Source: Burkholderia sp. USMB20
Lineage (GTDB): Bacteria; Pseudomonadota; Gammaproteobacteria; Burkholderiales; Burkholderiaceae
Direction: 5' to 3'
Length of the DNA stretch: 64,000 nt
Assembly: GCF_000949135.2 (NCBI RefSeq)
Contig: NZ_JTAN02000003.1
Span: 1-64,000 of the forward strand
Below are positions 26,284-35,806 of this stretch, one piece after another. The notes below the pieces were generated by a model. It did not search any database. It had not been told where the DNA came from and saw nothing but the letters and a program-made list of their open reading frames with translations. The position numbers were made by a program, and so were the translations under genes. Positions within the stretch are counted from its first letter, which is position 1; the number at the start of each line of letters is the position of its first letter.

Positions 26284-27302
26284 GCGGCCTCCGGGCGGGT
26301 ACCGCGTGTGCGTGCGGTTCGTGTGGCGCGCGTCGCACGAGGCGGGCGATCGATGCGCAACCGGTCGCCTCGCAGCAGCGCGTCGTGCACGGATGCATCG
26401 TGAAAGGTCACGTCGTCGAGCAGCGCGCGCGTCGTGTGCTGCAGCGCGTCGAGCAGCGCCTCGACGGCGGCCGTGCGCGTCTTGCCGGCGGGCGTCGCGA
26501 CACCGAACGCGAACGGGATGTCGACATCGAGCGGTCGTGCGACGACGCCGTCCACCGGCAGTGCCACGCCGGTCGCCGGGTCGACGATGCCGATCCCGAC
26601 GCCCGCGCGCGCGGCCATCACCGCGTTCAGCGATGCATTGGTTTCGATGAACACGTGCGCGTCGACGCGTGCGGCCGCGAATGCCGCATCGATCCGCTGG
26701 CGCAGCCGGTGCCGGTTCGCGACCGTCACGATGCGGCGGCCCGCGAGATCGCGCAGCGCGATGCGCGGCTTGCCCGCGAGCGGATCGTCGGCCGGCAGCA
26801 CGGCGACGCAGGGCGTTTGCGCGATCCAGTGCACGTCGAGCCCCGCATGCGCCATCGGCAGCGTGACGACGCCGATATCGGCCGTGCCGGCGAGCACTTC
26901 GTGCACGACGTGTTCGGCCGACTCGCTGCGCAACTGGTAGTGCGGCGCGTGCGCGCCGTCGGGCAGTGCGGCGAGCGCGGCCGGCACGAGCGTGGCCGCG
27001 AGTGAAGGCGTGGCCGCGATGCGCACGGGTTCGGCGGTTTCTTCGCCGAGTGCGCGCGCCCGCGCTTCGATCGCGCGCAGGCCGACAAGCGAGCGTTCGA
27101 CTTCCTCGTAGAGCAGGAATGCACGGCGCGTCGGCGTGACGCGCGGGCCGTGCCGGTCGAACAGCGCATAGCCGAGATCGGCTTCGAGCTCCTGGATCTG
27201 CCGCGTGACGGCCGGCTGCGAGCGGCCGAGCAGTTCGCCCGCGCCGGTCACGCTGCCGGCCGACATGACCGCGGAAAAGGCTTCGAGTTGATGCAACTCC
27301 AT
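26280..27302 (-). CDS. LysR-family transcriptional regulator
   Basis: A 340-residue LysR protein. The HTH reads MELHQLEAFSAVMSAGSVTG, then GELLGRSQPAVTRQIQELEADLG. The effector domain includes TADIGVVTLPMAHAGLDVHW and AARAGVGIGIVDPATG. The C-terminus is longer than usual, with an Arg/Thr-rich tail. The start at 27302 gives the canonical N-terminus. It is divergent from the ABC binding protein at 27658 and coupled to the monooxygenase gene, so it probably controls both sides of this putative uptake/oxidation system. Confidence 0.85.
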   Translation of the reverse strand: MELHQLEAFSAVMSAGSVTGAGELLGRSQPAVTRQIQELEADLGYALFDRHGPRVTPTRRAFLLYEEVERSLVGLRAIEARARALGEETAEPVRIAATPSLAATLVPAALAALPDGAHAPHYQLRSESAEHVVHEVLAGTADIGVVTLPMAHAGLDVHWIAQTPCVAVLPADDPLAGKPRIALRDLAGRRIVTVANRHRLRQRIDAAFAAARVDAHVFIETNASLNAVMAARAGVGIGIVDPATGVALPVDGVVARPLDVDIPFAFGVATPAGKTRTAAVEALLDALQHTTRALLDDVTFHDASVHDALLRGDRLRIDRPPRATRATRTARTRGTRPEAA

Positions 27303-27657
27303 GACGCGTTCCGATGATGCGATTTGCGCATTGTAGGAGTGCGAGCATGCACGATTCATATAATGATTTTTGCTATCGACAGTGCCAAACATGCGAAGCG
27401 CACGCGCGCCGGGACGACGCGCCGTGCATGCATGCGCGTCGGCCGGCAGCGCTGCACGACGGCAAACGTCAATCGAATCAATGCGCTGCAGCGCATGCCG
27501 ATGCGTCGCGCGAGGCGCGCCGTGCAGGAGGCCGTGGCAGTGACGTTGCGCTTCGCGTCGCGCACGATATCGATATGCGCAAAACTTCGTTGGAACGCCC
27601 TGAACCGGATGGTTACATGCCCTCACTCTTTTCGACTGACTGAAGCTGGGGGGACGC
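27303..27657. other. Divergent promoter region between LysR gene and ABC operon
   Basis: About 355 bases without a supportable gene. A consensus TATAAT lies at 27359-27364 on the plus strand in an AT-rich patch, a good candidate -10 element, but no convincing -35 is at the right distance. Open frames crossing the region have no domain or ribosome binding site. A LysR site is expected here; I could not fix one confidently. Confidence 0.45.
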
Positions 27658-28851
27658 ATGAACGTTTCGGGGAACGACGCACGCGGCGCATGGCGGCGCG
27701 TGCTGGGCACGGTGGCGGCACTGGCTGCCGCATGGGGCTTGTCGACGGGCGGCGCGCTCGCGGCGGGCGTGTCCGGCGAGCCGGTGGTGATCGGCGTGAG
27801 CGGGCCGCTCACCGGGCAGGACGCGCAATACGGCGAACAATGGAAGCGTGGCTTCGATCTCGCGCTCGACGAGATCAACGGCGGCGGCGGCATCCACGGC
27901 CGGCCGCTCGCGGTCGACTTCCAGGACAGCCGCAGCGATCCGCGTCAGGCGGTGGCGATCGCGCAGAAATTCGTCGCGGACCCACGCATCGTGATCGAGC
28001 TCGGCGACTTTTCCAGCGCGACGTCGATGGCCGCGTCGCCGATCTACCAGCGCGGGCAGCTGATCCAGTTCGGCTTCACGAATTCCCATCCAGATTTCAC
28101 GAAGGGCGGCGACTACCTGTGGAGCACCGCGCTGAGCCAGGCCGAGGAGCAGCCGCTGCTCGCGCGCTACGCGGTGAAGGAACTCGGCTTCAAGCGGATC
28201 GCGGTGCTGTACCTGAACACCGACTGGGGCCGCACCAGCAAGGACATCTTCGCGAAGGCGGTGACGGGGCTCGGCGCGCAGGTCGTCGCGGCCGAAGGCT
28301 ACCAGCCGGCGGAGAAGGATTTCCGCTCGACGCTCGTGCGGATCGGTGCGTCGAAGCCCGATTCCATCGTGCTGATTTCCTACTACGCGGACGGCGCGCA
28401 GATCGTGCGGCAGGCGCGCACGTCGGGGCTCACGCTGCCGATCGCGGCGGTGGGCTCGGTGTATTCGCCGAAGTTCCTCGAACTCGGCGGCACGGCCGTC
28501 GAAGGCGTCTATACGGAATCGAACTTCTTCCCGGCCGAACCGCGCCCGGAGGTGCAGGCGTTCGTGCAGCGCTATCGCGCGAAATTCCATGCCGATCCCG
28601 ATTCGTTCGTCGCGCGTGCATACGATGCGCTGATCCTGTCGGCCGAGGTGCTGCGCCGCTACGGCGTGACGCGCCAGGCCGCGCACGACGGCTTCGAGAA
28701 AGTGAGCGACGTGCCGAGCGTGATCTTCGGCAAGGTGCGTTTCGATCCGCAGACGCGCCGCGTCGCGGGCGCACGCACCGTGTATCTCGTCGTGAAGCAG
28801 GGGCAGTGGGCGCTATGGGACGGCGCGAAGCCGCAGCTCGCGGCGCGCTGA
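27658..28851 (+). CDS. ABC transporter periplasmic binding protein, LivK type
   Basis: A 397-residue type I periplasmic binding protein. An N-terminal signal peptide is visible (basic start, hydrophobic [15 protein letters not shown], Ala-rich cleavage region near residue 37). The Leu/Ile/Val-binding fold follows: [60 protein letters not shown] and [16 protein letters not shown]. Branched-chain amino acids are only one option; many such proteins bind aromatic or other organic acids, and the oxygenase neighbours favour a catabolic substrate. It leads a four-gene import operon. A GGGGGG-rich element precedes the ATG. Confidence 0.87.
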   Translation: MNVSGNDARGAWRRVLGTVAALAAAWGLSTGGALAAGVSGEPVVIGVSGPLTGQDAQYGEQWKRGFDLALDEINGGGGIHGRPLAVDFQDSRSDPRQAVAIAQKFVADPRIVIELGDFSSATSMAASPIYQRGQLIQFGFTNSHPDFTKGGDYLWSTALSQAEEQPLLARYAVKELGFKRIAVLYLNTDWGRTSKDIFAKAVTGLGAQVVAAEGYQPAEKDFRSTLVRIGASKPDSIVLISYYADGAQIVRQARTSGLTLPIAAVGSVYSPKFLELGGTAVEGVYTESNFFPAEPRPEVQAFVQRYRAKFHADPDSFVARAYDALILSAEVLRRYGVTRQAAHDGFEKVSDVPSVIFGKVRFDPQTRRVAGARTVYLVVKQGQWALWDGAKPQLAAR

Positions 28852-28891
28852 CCCCGACCCGGAACCGCATGCAAATGACGGACGCATCGTG

Positions 28892-30703
28892 ATGGCTTCC
28901 TGGCTCGACTACACGCTCAACGGCCTCATCGTCGGCAACATCTACGCGCTGCTCGCGGTGGGGCTCGCGCTGATCTTCGGCGTGTCGCACCTGATCAACT
29001 TCGCGCACGGCTCGGTCTACATGGTCGGCGCCTTCATCGGCTGGCTGTGCCTGACGCGCTTCGGCTTGCCGCTGCCGGCCGCGCTCGCGGCGGTCGTCGT
29101 CGGCTGCGGCGCGCTCGGCATCGCGATCGAGCGGATCGGGCTGCGGCCGTTGCGCCACGCCGCGCGCATCGCGCCGCTGCTCGCGACGATCGGCATCAGC
29201 TTCATCCTCGACCAGCTCGCGCAACTCGCGTTCGGCGCGGACCCGCGTGCGGTGCCGACGCCGCTGCCCGACTGGCACCTGCGGATCGCCGGCGCGACGC
29301 TCGGTGCGCTCGACCTGCTGATCGCCGGCATCGGCCTCGCGGCGGCCGCGCTGCTGTACGGCTTCCTGCGCTTCACGCGGCTCGGCTGGGCCGTGCGCGC
29401 GACCGCGCAGGATCGCGATGCGGCGCTGCAGATGGGCGTCGACGTCGATCGCGTGAACCAGACGGTGTTCGCGATCGCGTGCGCGCTCGGCGGTGTCAGC
29501 GGACTGCTGGTCGGCATGTACTACAACAGCATCGATCCGGCGATGGGCTTCCAGGCGACGCTGAAGGGCGTGGTCGCGCTGCTGATCGGCGGGCTCGGCA
29601 ACGTGCCCGGCGCGATCGCCGGCAGCCTGCTGCTCGGCCTCGTCGAAAGCTACGGCGTCGCGCTGTTCGGCACCAGCTATCGCGACCTGTTCGCGTTCGG
29701 ACTGCTGATCGTGTTCCTCGTGTGGCGGCCGAACGGCCTGTTCAGCGGGAAGCGCGCGCTGCCGCCGGAGCCGATGACGGGCACCTTCCTCGCGGCCGCG
29801 AAAGCCGTGCGCGTGCCGCGCCCGGTGCTCGTCGTGCTGATCGTGGCGGCGGCCGTGCTGCCGTGGTTCGGTGCATCGCCTTATGTGCTGCAGACGCTGA
29901 CCAACGCGTGGCTGTACGGGCTGCTCGCGCTGAGCCTCACGCTCGTCGCGGGCACGGTCGGGCAGATCTCGCTCGGCCACGCCGCGCTGCTCGTGATCGG
30001 TGCGTATGCGTCGGCGCTGCTGTCGTCGGATCTCGGCTGGTCGCCGGCCGTGACGATTCCGTGCGCGGGCGCGATCACCGCGGTGCTCGGCACGTTGCTC
30101 GTCTATCCGGCGTTCCGGCTGCGCGGGCACTACGTATCGATCGCGACACTCGGGATCGGCGAAGTGGTGAGCCTCGTGATCCTGAACTGGGACGGCCTCA
30201 CGCGCGGCCCGCTCGGCATCACCGGCATCGCGCCGCTGCCGTGGGCGACGACCGCGCGCGCCGCGTACTGGTTCACGCTCGCGGTGCTCGTCGCGTTCGC
30301 GCTCGTGCAGGTGCGGCTGCTGCGCTCGCATCTCGGCCGCACGCTGCGCGCGGTGCGCGAGGACGACGTCGCCGCGCGCGCGCACGGCATCGCGCCGAAC
30401 CGCTACAAGGCGATCGCGTTCGCGGTCGGCGGCGTCGCGGCCGGCGTGAGCGGCGGCATCGCCGCGCACCTGTACAGCTACATCAATCACCAGACCTTCG
30501 ATTCGCAGGTGTCGATCCTCGCGCTGACGATGGTGATCCTCGGCGGGCTCGGCAACGTGCTCGGCGGCGTCGTCGGCGCGATCGCGCTGATCGGGCTGCC
30601 CGAGCTGTTCCGCTGGGCGGCCGACTACCGGATGCTGATCTACGGCCTCGTGCTGCTGCTGCTCGTCCGGTTCCGGCCGCAGGGCCTGCTCGGCACGGTA
30701 TGA
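28892..30703 (+). CDS. Fused LivH-LivM ABC permease
   Basis: A 603-residue inner-membrane protein that joins the two permeases normally encoded as livH and livM. The LivH half (about 1-290) shows [34 protein letters not shown] and [23 protein letters not shown]. The LivM half (about 320-600) shows [30 protein letters not shown] and [22 protein letters not shown] immediately before the ATG could also be used. A seven-codon frame (28869-28892) ends in a TGATG overlap with the start and may couple translation. It pairs with the two ATPases downstream. Confidence 0.88.
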   Translation: MASWLDYTLNGLIVGNIYALLAVGLALIFGVSHLINFAHGSVYMVGAFIGWLCLTRFGLPLPAALAAVVVGCGALGIAIERIGLRPLRHAARIAPLLATIGISFILDQLAQLAFGADPRAVPTPLPDWHLRIAGATLGALDLLIAGIGLAAAALLYGFLRFTRLGWAVRATAQDRDAALQMGVDVDRVNQTVFAIACALGGVSGLLVGMYYNSIDPAMGFQATLKGVVALLIGGLGNVPGAIAGSLLLGLVESYGVALFGTSYRDLFAFGLLIVFLVWRPNGLFSGKRALPPEPMTGTFLAAAKAVRVPRPVLVVLIVAAAVLPWFGASPYVLQTLTNAWLYGLLALSLTLVAGTVGQISLGHAALLVIGAYASALLSSDLGWSPAVTIPCAGAITAVLGTLLVYPAFRLRGHYVSIATLGIGEVVSLVILNWDGLTRGPLGITGIAPLPWATTARAAYWFTLAVLVAFALVQVRLLRSHLGRTLRAVREDDVAARAHGIAPNRYKAIAFAVGGVAAGVSGGIAAHLYSYINHQTFDSQVSILALTMVILGGLGNVLGGVVGAIALIGLPELFRWAADYRMLIYGLVLLLLVRFRPQGLLGTV

Positions 30704-30714
30704 GGAGGATTGCG

Positions 30715-31572
30715 ATGACCACCACTCGACCCTTGCTCGACGTACGGGGTTTGACGCGCCGCTTCGACGGCGTGACCGCGCTCGACGCGGCAAGCCTGAC
30801 GCTCGCCGACGGCGAGCTGCTGAGCGTGATCGGCCCGAACGGCGCGGGCAAGTCGACGCTGTTCAACCTGATCGCGGGCGCGGACCGCCCCGATGCCGGC
30901 CGCGTGACGTTCGACGGCCGCGACATCACCGGCACGCCGCCGGAACGGCTCGCGGCGCTCGGCATCGCGCGCACGTTCCAGCACGGCCGCGTGTTCGGCA
31001 ACCTGAGCGTGCTCGACAACGTGCTGATCGGCGCGCACGCGCGGTTGCGCGCGGCGCGGCCGGGCTGGCCGGCGCTCGGCGCGGCGGCCGAGGTGTGGCG
31101 CGCGCTCGTGCGGCCCGCGTCGGTGCGGCGCGAGGAAGCGGCGCTACGCGACGAGGCGCGCGACATCATCGCCGGGTTCGGCGAGCGGCTCACGCCGCGC
31201 ATCGATCATCCGGCGCACAGCCTGTCGTATGCGAACCGGCGGCGCGTGGAGATCGGCCGCGCGCTCGCGCTGCATCCGCGCCTGCTGCTGCTCGACGAGC
31301 CGACCGCCGGGATGAACGAGACCGAGACCGCCGAGATGCTGCAACTGATCCAGTCGCTGAAGACGCGCGGCCTGACGATCCTGCTGATCGAGCACAAGCT
31401 CGAACTCGTGATGCGCGTGTCCGACCGCGTGATGGTGCTCGACAACGGCGTGAAGATCGCCGAAGGCGCGCCACGCGACGTGCGGCACGATCCGCGCGTG
31501 ATCGAGGCTTATCTCGGCCGCCGTCATGCAGGCGGCACGACGGCCGAGCGCACCGTGCAGGCGGCCGCATGA
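30715..31572 (+). CDS. ABC transporter ATP-binding protein, LivG type
   Basis: A 285-residue ATPase. Walker A is VIGPNGAGKSTLFN near residues 38-51, the signature is the atypical HSLSYANRRRVEIGRAL, and Walker B is LLLLDEPTAGMNETE near 187; IEHKLELVMRVSDRVMVLDNG holds the switch His. The LivG-specific block RTFQHGRVFGNLSVLDNVLIGAH is present. It starts eleven bases after the permease gene with GAGG about seven bases before the ATG and overlaps livF by four bases. Confidence 0.9.
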   Translation: MTTTRPLLDVRGLTRRFDGVTALDAASLTLADGELLSVIGPNGAGKSTLFNLIAGADRPDAGRVTFDGRDITGTPPERLAALGIARTFQHGRVFGNLSVLDNVLIGAHARLRAARPGWPALGAAAEVWRALVRPASVRREEAALRDEARDIIAGFGERLTPRIDHPAHSLSYANRRRVEIGRALALHPRLLLLDEPTAGMNETETAEMLQLIQSLKTRGLTILLIEHKLELVMRVSDRVMVLDNGVKIAEGAPRDVRHDPRVIEAYLGRRHAGGTTAERTVQAAA

Positions 31573-32333
31573 GCGCACCTTCTTCCGGACCCGACACGAC
31601 CATGACCGACGCGCTGCTGAAACTCGAACACCTCGACACGTTCTACGGCCCGGTGCAGGTGCATTTCGACGTGAACGTCGAAGTCGGCCGCGGGCAGATC
31701 GTCAGCCTGCTCGGCGGCAACGCGAGCGGCAAGTCCACGACGATGAAGCTGATTCTCGGGCTGATGCGGCCGCGTCGCGGCGTCGTGCGTTTCGACGGCG
31801 ACGACGTGACCGCGCTCGCGACGCCGCAGCGCGTGCGGCGCGGGATCGCGGCCGTGCCCGAGGCGCGGCGGCTGTTCGGCGACATGAGCGTGCGCGAGAA
31901 CCTGCTGATGGGCGCCTATACGCGCGGCGATCGTACGGCGGTGGCCGACGACTACGCGCGCGTGCTCGAACTGTTTCCGCGCGTGCGCGAGCGGCTCGCG
32001 CAGCGCGCGGGCACGCTGTCGGGCGGCGAGCAGCAGATGCTCGCGATGGCGCGCGCGCTGATGGCGCGGCCGAAGCTGATCTGCATGGACGAGCCGACGA
32101 TGGGGTTGTCGCCGCTCTACGTCGACAAGGTGCTGGAACTGATCGACACGATCAACCGGCAGGGCGTGACGGTGTTCATGGTCGAGCAGAACGCGAGCCT
32201 CGCGCTGGAGATCGCGCATTACGGATACGTACTGCAGACGGGGCGCGTCGTGCTCGAAGGGCCCGCGAAAACGCTGCTCGACGACGAACGCGTGCGCGAT
32301 GCGTATCTCGGCGGGGAGGCGGTCGCGGCGTAG
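31569..32333 (+). CDS. ABC transporter ATP-binding protein, LivF type
   Basis: A 254-residue ATPase, second of the pair. Walker A is SLLGGNASGKSTTMKL, the signature is GTLSGGEQQMLAMARALM, and Walker B is LICMDEPTMGLSP; VFMVEQNASLALEIAHYGYVL is the LivF-type switch region. Asn-Ala-Ser in Walker A replaces the more common Asn-Gly-Ala, an allowed variation. The start was set at the ATG that overlaps the livG stop; an internal ATG (MTDALLKLE, 31602) would remove eleven residues that carry no domain. It closes the import operon. Confidence 0.9.
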   Translation: MSAPSSGPDTTMTDALLKLEHLDTFYGPVQVHFDVNVEVGRGQIVSLLGGNASGKSTTMKLILGLMRPRRGVVRFDGDDVTALATPQRVRRGIAAVPEARRLFGDMSVRENLLMGAYTRGDRTAVADDYARVLELFPRVRERLAQRAGTLSGGEQQMLAMARALMARPKLICMDEPTMGLSPLYVDKVLELIDTINRQGVTVFMVEQNASLALEIAHYGYVLQTGRVVLEGPAKTLLDDERVRDAYLGGEAVAA

Positions 32334-32363
32334 TCGACGGAAGGGGCGCCGCATCCCGCCGAT

Positions 32364-33785
32364 TCATGCGTGACCGGCGTGCGCCGTTGCCGGCCGCGGA
32401 AACGTCAGCACTACCGCGAACCCGCCCGCATCGGGAAACGCGAACCCGACGCGCCCGCCGTGCGCCTTCATCACTTCCTGCACGATCGCGAGCCCGAGCC
32501 CCGACCCGGTGCGGCGTTCGCTGCCGTCCGGCGCGATCCGCACGAACGGCTGCAATGCCGCGTCCCAATGCTCGCGCGGAATGCCGCGCCCGTTGTCGGT
32601 GACGGTCAGCGTCACCGACCGATCCGCGTTGCCCGCGGTGGCGACCGACACGACGATATCGTCCGCATGCCCGTGCAGCAGCGCGTTGTGCAGCACGTTC
32701 GACAATGCCTCCTGCAGACTGATTGCATCGCCGTCGATCCACGCATGCGGCGCGTCGCTCGCGAACGCGACGGCCACGTCGCGCGCGTCCGCGAGCGGAA
32801 TCGTGCGGCCGAGCACGTCCTTCGCGAGCGCGACGAGATCGACGGGCTGCAGCGGCACGACCTCGGTGCGATGAATCACCATCGCATGATTGAGCAACTG
32901 CCCGGTGAGCCGCCCGACGTCCGAGCAGGTCGCGCGCAACGCATCGAGCCGCGCCGCATGACGCGCGGGATCGGCTTCGCCGTCGAGCAGTTCGATCTGC
33001 GCGTCGAGCCGCGCGAGCGGCGTGCGCATCTGGTGCGCGGCGTCGGCGATGAAACGCTGCATCGCGTTGATCCGCTCGGCAAGCCGCCGCATCAGCCCGT
33101 TGATCGACCCGATGATCGCGTCGATCTCGCTCGGCGTGTCGACGGCCACCGGCCGCAGGTCGGCCGGGTCGCGCGCGGCGATGATCGTGCCGATCTGCGC
33201 GAGCGGGCGCAGCCCGCGCCGGATCGCGAGGCCGCTCGCGCCGATCGCGAGCACGCTCATCAGCAGGATCAGCGTCCACACCTTGATGCTCATGTCGTTC
33301 GTCAGCTGTTGCCGCGCATTGGTTGTCTGCGCAACCGTCACGAGCGCCCAGCCCGGCGTGCTTTCCTCCGGCATGTAGCGCGCGATGGTCGCGGTGCGGA
33401 TCCGGTGACCCTGGTAGACGGCGTTCGCGAACGACGGGCCCTGTTTCGCGGCCGCGAGCGTCGCGGGGCTCGCGAGATCGTTGTAGCCGGCCACGACGAC
33501 GCCGCGCGAATCGACCACCTTGTAGTAGACGAGGTCGTAGCGCGACAGCGTCGACAGCGCGGCGACCGGCGGGTTCAGCGCGAGCACGCCGCCTTGCACG
33601 TACAGGTTCTCCGCGACCTGGATCGACGCGCCGGCGAGCAGCTGGTCGTACGCGCGCTCGGCCGCGACGCCCGCGTAATAGCGCGCGATCGCGGCCAGCG
33701 CGAGCGCGCCGGTCGCGACCACGAGCGCGATGAACAGCAGCGTGCGCCCGAACAGCGTCTTCGGGAACCAGTCAGTGCGCGGCAA
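32364..33785 (-). CDS. TctE-like sensor histidine kinase
   Basis: A 473-residue membrane kinase. It has a transmembrane helix near residues 12-34, a periplasmic sensor region (about 35-165), a second helix near 170-190, a HAMP-like linker, HisKA with the phospho-His in DAAHQMRTPLARL (near 250), and an ATPase domain with ALSNVLHNALLHG, VTDNGRGIP and GSGLGLAIVQEVMKAHGG. Periplasmic layout and sequence resemble TctE-family kinases that sense carboxylic acids. The regulator gene overlaps its start by fourteen bases. The divergent binding-protein gene at 34674 is a plausible target. Confidence 0.85.
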   Translation of the reverse strand: MPRTDWFPKTLFGRTLLFIALVVATGALALAAIARYYAGVAAERAYDQLLAGASIQVAENLYVQGGVLALNPPVAALSTLSRYDLVYYKVVDSRGVVVAGYNDLASPATLAAAKQGPSFANAVYQGHRIRTATIARYMPEESTPGWALVTVAQTTNARQQLTNDMSIKVWTLILLMSVLAIGASGLAIRRGLRPLAQIGTIIAARDPADLRPVAVDTPSEIDAIIGSINGLMRRLAERINAMQRFIADAAHQMRTPLARLDAQIELLDGEADPARHAARLDALRATCSDVGRLTGQLLNHAMVIHRTEVVPLQPVDLVALAKDVLGRTIPLADARDVAVAFASDAPHAWIDGDAISLQEALSNVLHNALLHGHADDIVVSVATAGNADRSVTLTVTDNGRGIPREHWDAALQPFVRIAPDGSERRTGSGLGLAIVQEVMKAHGGRVGFAFPDAGGFAVVLTFPRPATAHAGHA

Positions 33786-34437
33786 TCTGATACCCCATCC
33801 CGCGCGCGGTGCGAATCTCGACCGAGCTGCCCTGCAGCTTCCTGCGCACGCGCGTCACGTATTGCTCGACCGCGTTCGCGGTCGGCTCGTTGCCGAAGCT
33901 GAACAGCTGGTTCAGCAGTTCGTCCTTCGAGAAGATCCGCTGCGGACGGCTCGCGAGGATCTCCAGCAGCGCGAATTCCTGGCGCGACAGCGACAGCGGC
34001 CGGCCGTCGAGTTCGGCAAGCCGGCTGCTGCGGTCGATCACGAGGCCGCCGAGCGTCAGCACGTCGTTCGCATGGCCGCTGTTGCGGCGCAGCAGCGCCT
34101 GGACGCGCGCATCGAGCTCGCGGTAGTCGAACGGCTTCACGAGATAGTCGTCGGCGCCGAGGCCGAGGCCGCTCACGCGGTCGTCGATCGCCGAGCGCGC
34201 GGTGACGAGCAGCACCGGCGTCGTGCTGCCCGACGCGCGCAGGTTGCGCAGCACCGCGAAGCCGTCGAGGCCGGGCAGGTTCGCATCGAGCACGACGAGG
34301 TCGAAGCGCTCGACGCGCAGCAGGCCGTTCGCGGTCGAGCCGTCGGTTTCGAGATCGACGGCATGGCCGAGCCGCGCGAGGCGGCTGCGGATCGCCGCGC
34401 CGATTTCGGCATCGTCCTCCACGACGAGAATGCGCAT
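33772..34437 (-). CDS. TctD-like OmpR-family response regulator
   Basis: A 221-residue response regulator. The receiver reads MRILVVEDDAEIGAAIRSRL with the acceptor Asp in FDLVVLDANLPGLDGF near 51 and the conserved Lys in DDYLVKPFDYREL. The winged-helix OmpR/PhoB DNA-binding domain (about 125-220) includes LSRQEFALLEILASRPQRIF and VEQYVTRVRRKLQG. It lies directly upstream of and overlaps its kinase gene. It probably acts on the divergent promoter region before 34570. Confidence 0.88.
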   Translation of the reverse strand: MRILVVEDDAEIGAAIRSRLARLGHAVDLETDGSTANGLLRVERFDLVVLDANLPGLDGFAVLRNLRASGSTTPVLLVTARSAIDDRVSGLGLGADDYLVKPFDYRELDARVQALLRRNSGHANDVLTLGGLVIDRSSRLAELDGRPLSLSRQEFALLEILASRPQRIFSKDELLNQLFSFGNEPTANAVEQYVTRVRRKLQGSSVEIRTARGMGYQIAAH

Positions 34438-34569
34438 GGTGCCGTTTGCAGGGTGAGGGGTTAGGGGTTTTCCCGGGGGCGGGATGTCAGTATTTTCTCA
34501 GACTCGCTCGATAACCTGTGTTCAGCCGGAGCAAGCGACGACGGCATTAATACCAGAGGAGACGGCAAC

Positions 34570-34677
34570 ATGCAGCATGTCACGGGCACGACGAAGGCGC
34601 GGCCGGATGCACGGCGTAGCCTGACGCCGGCTGCCGCGTTGCCGCTGGTCGCGCGCCGCATGGAGGCATGCGCATGA
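34570..34677 (+). CDS. Candidate 35-residue leader peptide coupled to the binding-protein gene
   Basis: A short frame beginning MQHVTGTTKARPDARRSL and ending VARRMEACA. A strong AGGAG lies eight bases before its ATG, a better signal than many genes here have. Its stop overlaps the downstream binding-protein ATG by four bases (ATGA), the usual sign of translational coupling. No family is recognised and composition is Ala/Arg-rich, so it may be a real leader peptide or an accidental frame. It lies between the divergent regulator gene and the binding protein. Confidence 0.4.
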   Translation: MQHVTGTTKARPDARRSLTPAAALPLVARRMEACA

Positions 34678-35690
34678 AGACGTCGCCGCGCCGCCGCGCG
34701 TTGCTCGCCGCCGGCCTCGGCATGCTTGCCGCACCGTCGCTGGTGCGCGCGAAGCCACGCACGGTGCGGATCTCGAAAGGCTATGGCGTGTTGTACCTGC
34801 CGCTGCTCGTGATGGAGAAGCAGCGCCTGTTCGAGCGGCATGCGGCGCGGCACGGCCTGCGCGACGTCGCGGTCGACTGGGTGCTGCTCGACGGCGGCAA
34901 TTCCGTCAACGACGCGATGATGGCCGGCACGCTCGATTTCGCGGGTGCCGGCGCGCCGGGCTTCATCGAGCTGTGGGCGCGGGCGCGCGGGATTCCGAAC
35001 GTCGAGGTGATCGGCATCAGCGGATTGTCCACGACCTCGCTGTCGCTCAATGCAAACCGTCCGGGCTTGACGTCGCTGCGCGACTTCACGCCGTCCGACC
35101 GGATCGCGGTGCCGGGCATCCGCACGTCGCTGTCGGCGGTCGTGCTGCAGATGGTCGCGAGCCGGCAGCTCGGCGCGCGGCATTTCGCGCAGCTCGACTC
35201 GATCACCGTGAACCTGCCGCATCCGCAGGCGATGCAGGCGCTGATCCGCCGCGAGAACGGCGTCACCGCGCACTTCACGTCGCCGCCGTTCTCGACCCTC
35301 GAATTGCGGCAGCCGGGCATTCATCGCGTCGTGAATTCGGTCGACGTGCTCGGCCCGCTGACGCTCGACGTCGTGTTCGCGCCGAAGCGGCTCGTCGATA
35401 CGGAGCCCGCGCTGGCCGCGGCGTTTCTCGGTGCGCTCGACGAAGCGAACCGCCTGATCGCGCAGGACCCGCGCGCGGCGGCCGCGCTGTATGCGGCGTC
35501 GTCGGGCGTCGCCGTGTCGCACGACGATGTGATGCAGATGCTCGCCGCGCCTGACACGCGTTTCTCGGTGCGGCCGAACCAGCTGATGGACTACGTCGAA
35601 TTCCTGTATCTCGCCGGCACGATCAAGGCGAAGCCGCGCGCGTGGCACGAGATGTTCGCGCCGATGCTCGACGACTACCGGACCGGCTGA
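34674..35690 (+). CDS. Orphan ABC-type substrate-binding protein (NMT1/SsuA-like)
   Basis: A 338-residue periplasmic binding protein of the NMT1/SsuA-like type. The N-terminus SPRRRALLAAGLGMLAAPSLVRA looks like a signal peptide with consecutive arginines, possibly Tat. The mature part shows SKGYGVLYLPLLVMEKQRLFE, DFAGAGAPGFIELWARARG and a C-terminal helical TIKAKPRAWHEMF. I chose ATG 34674 because GGAGG (34662-34666) is seven bases away; the ATG at 34668 is too close. No permease or ATPase is adjacent. It sits between a TctDE-like pair and an MFS transporter, so it may feed signalling or a distant transporter. Confidence 0.82.
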   Translation: MKTSPRRRALLAAGLGMLAAPSLVRAKPRTVRISKGYGVLYLPLLVMEKQRLFERHAARHGLRDVAVDWVLLDGGNSVNDAMMAGTLDFAGAGAPGFIELWARARGIPNVEVIGISGLSTTSLSLNANRPGLTSLRDFTPSDRIAVPGIRTSLSAVVLQMVASRQLGARHFAQLDSITVNLPHPQAMQALIRRENGVTAHFTSPPFSTLELRQPGIHRVVNSVDVLGPLTLDVVFAPKRLVDTEPALAAAFLGALDEANRLIAQDPRAAAALYAASSGVAVSHDDVMQMLAAPDTRFSVRPNQLMDYVEFLYLAGTIKAKPRAWHEMFAPMLDDYRTG

Positions 35691-35806
35691 CGACGGCGGC
35701 CATCCGTTTCCGGATCCCGATTTCATCGAACCCCACCGCGCCCGCGCATGCATCGCGCGCGGCGCCGATTCAACCGACAAGCAACCGCTTCACGGAGGAG
35801 CCCGCA

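Noticed and set aside
28869-28892. Seven-codon frame before the LivHM gene as a separate gene
   Set aside because: Too short to judge; recorded only as a possible coupling element in the LivHM entry.
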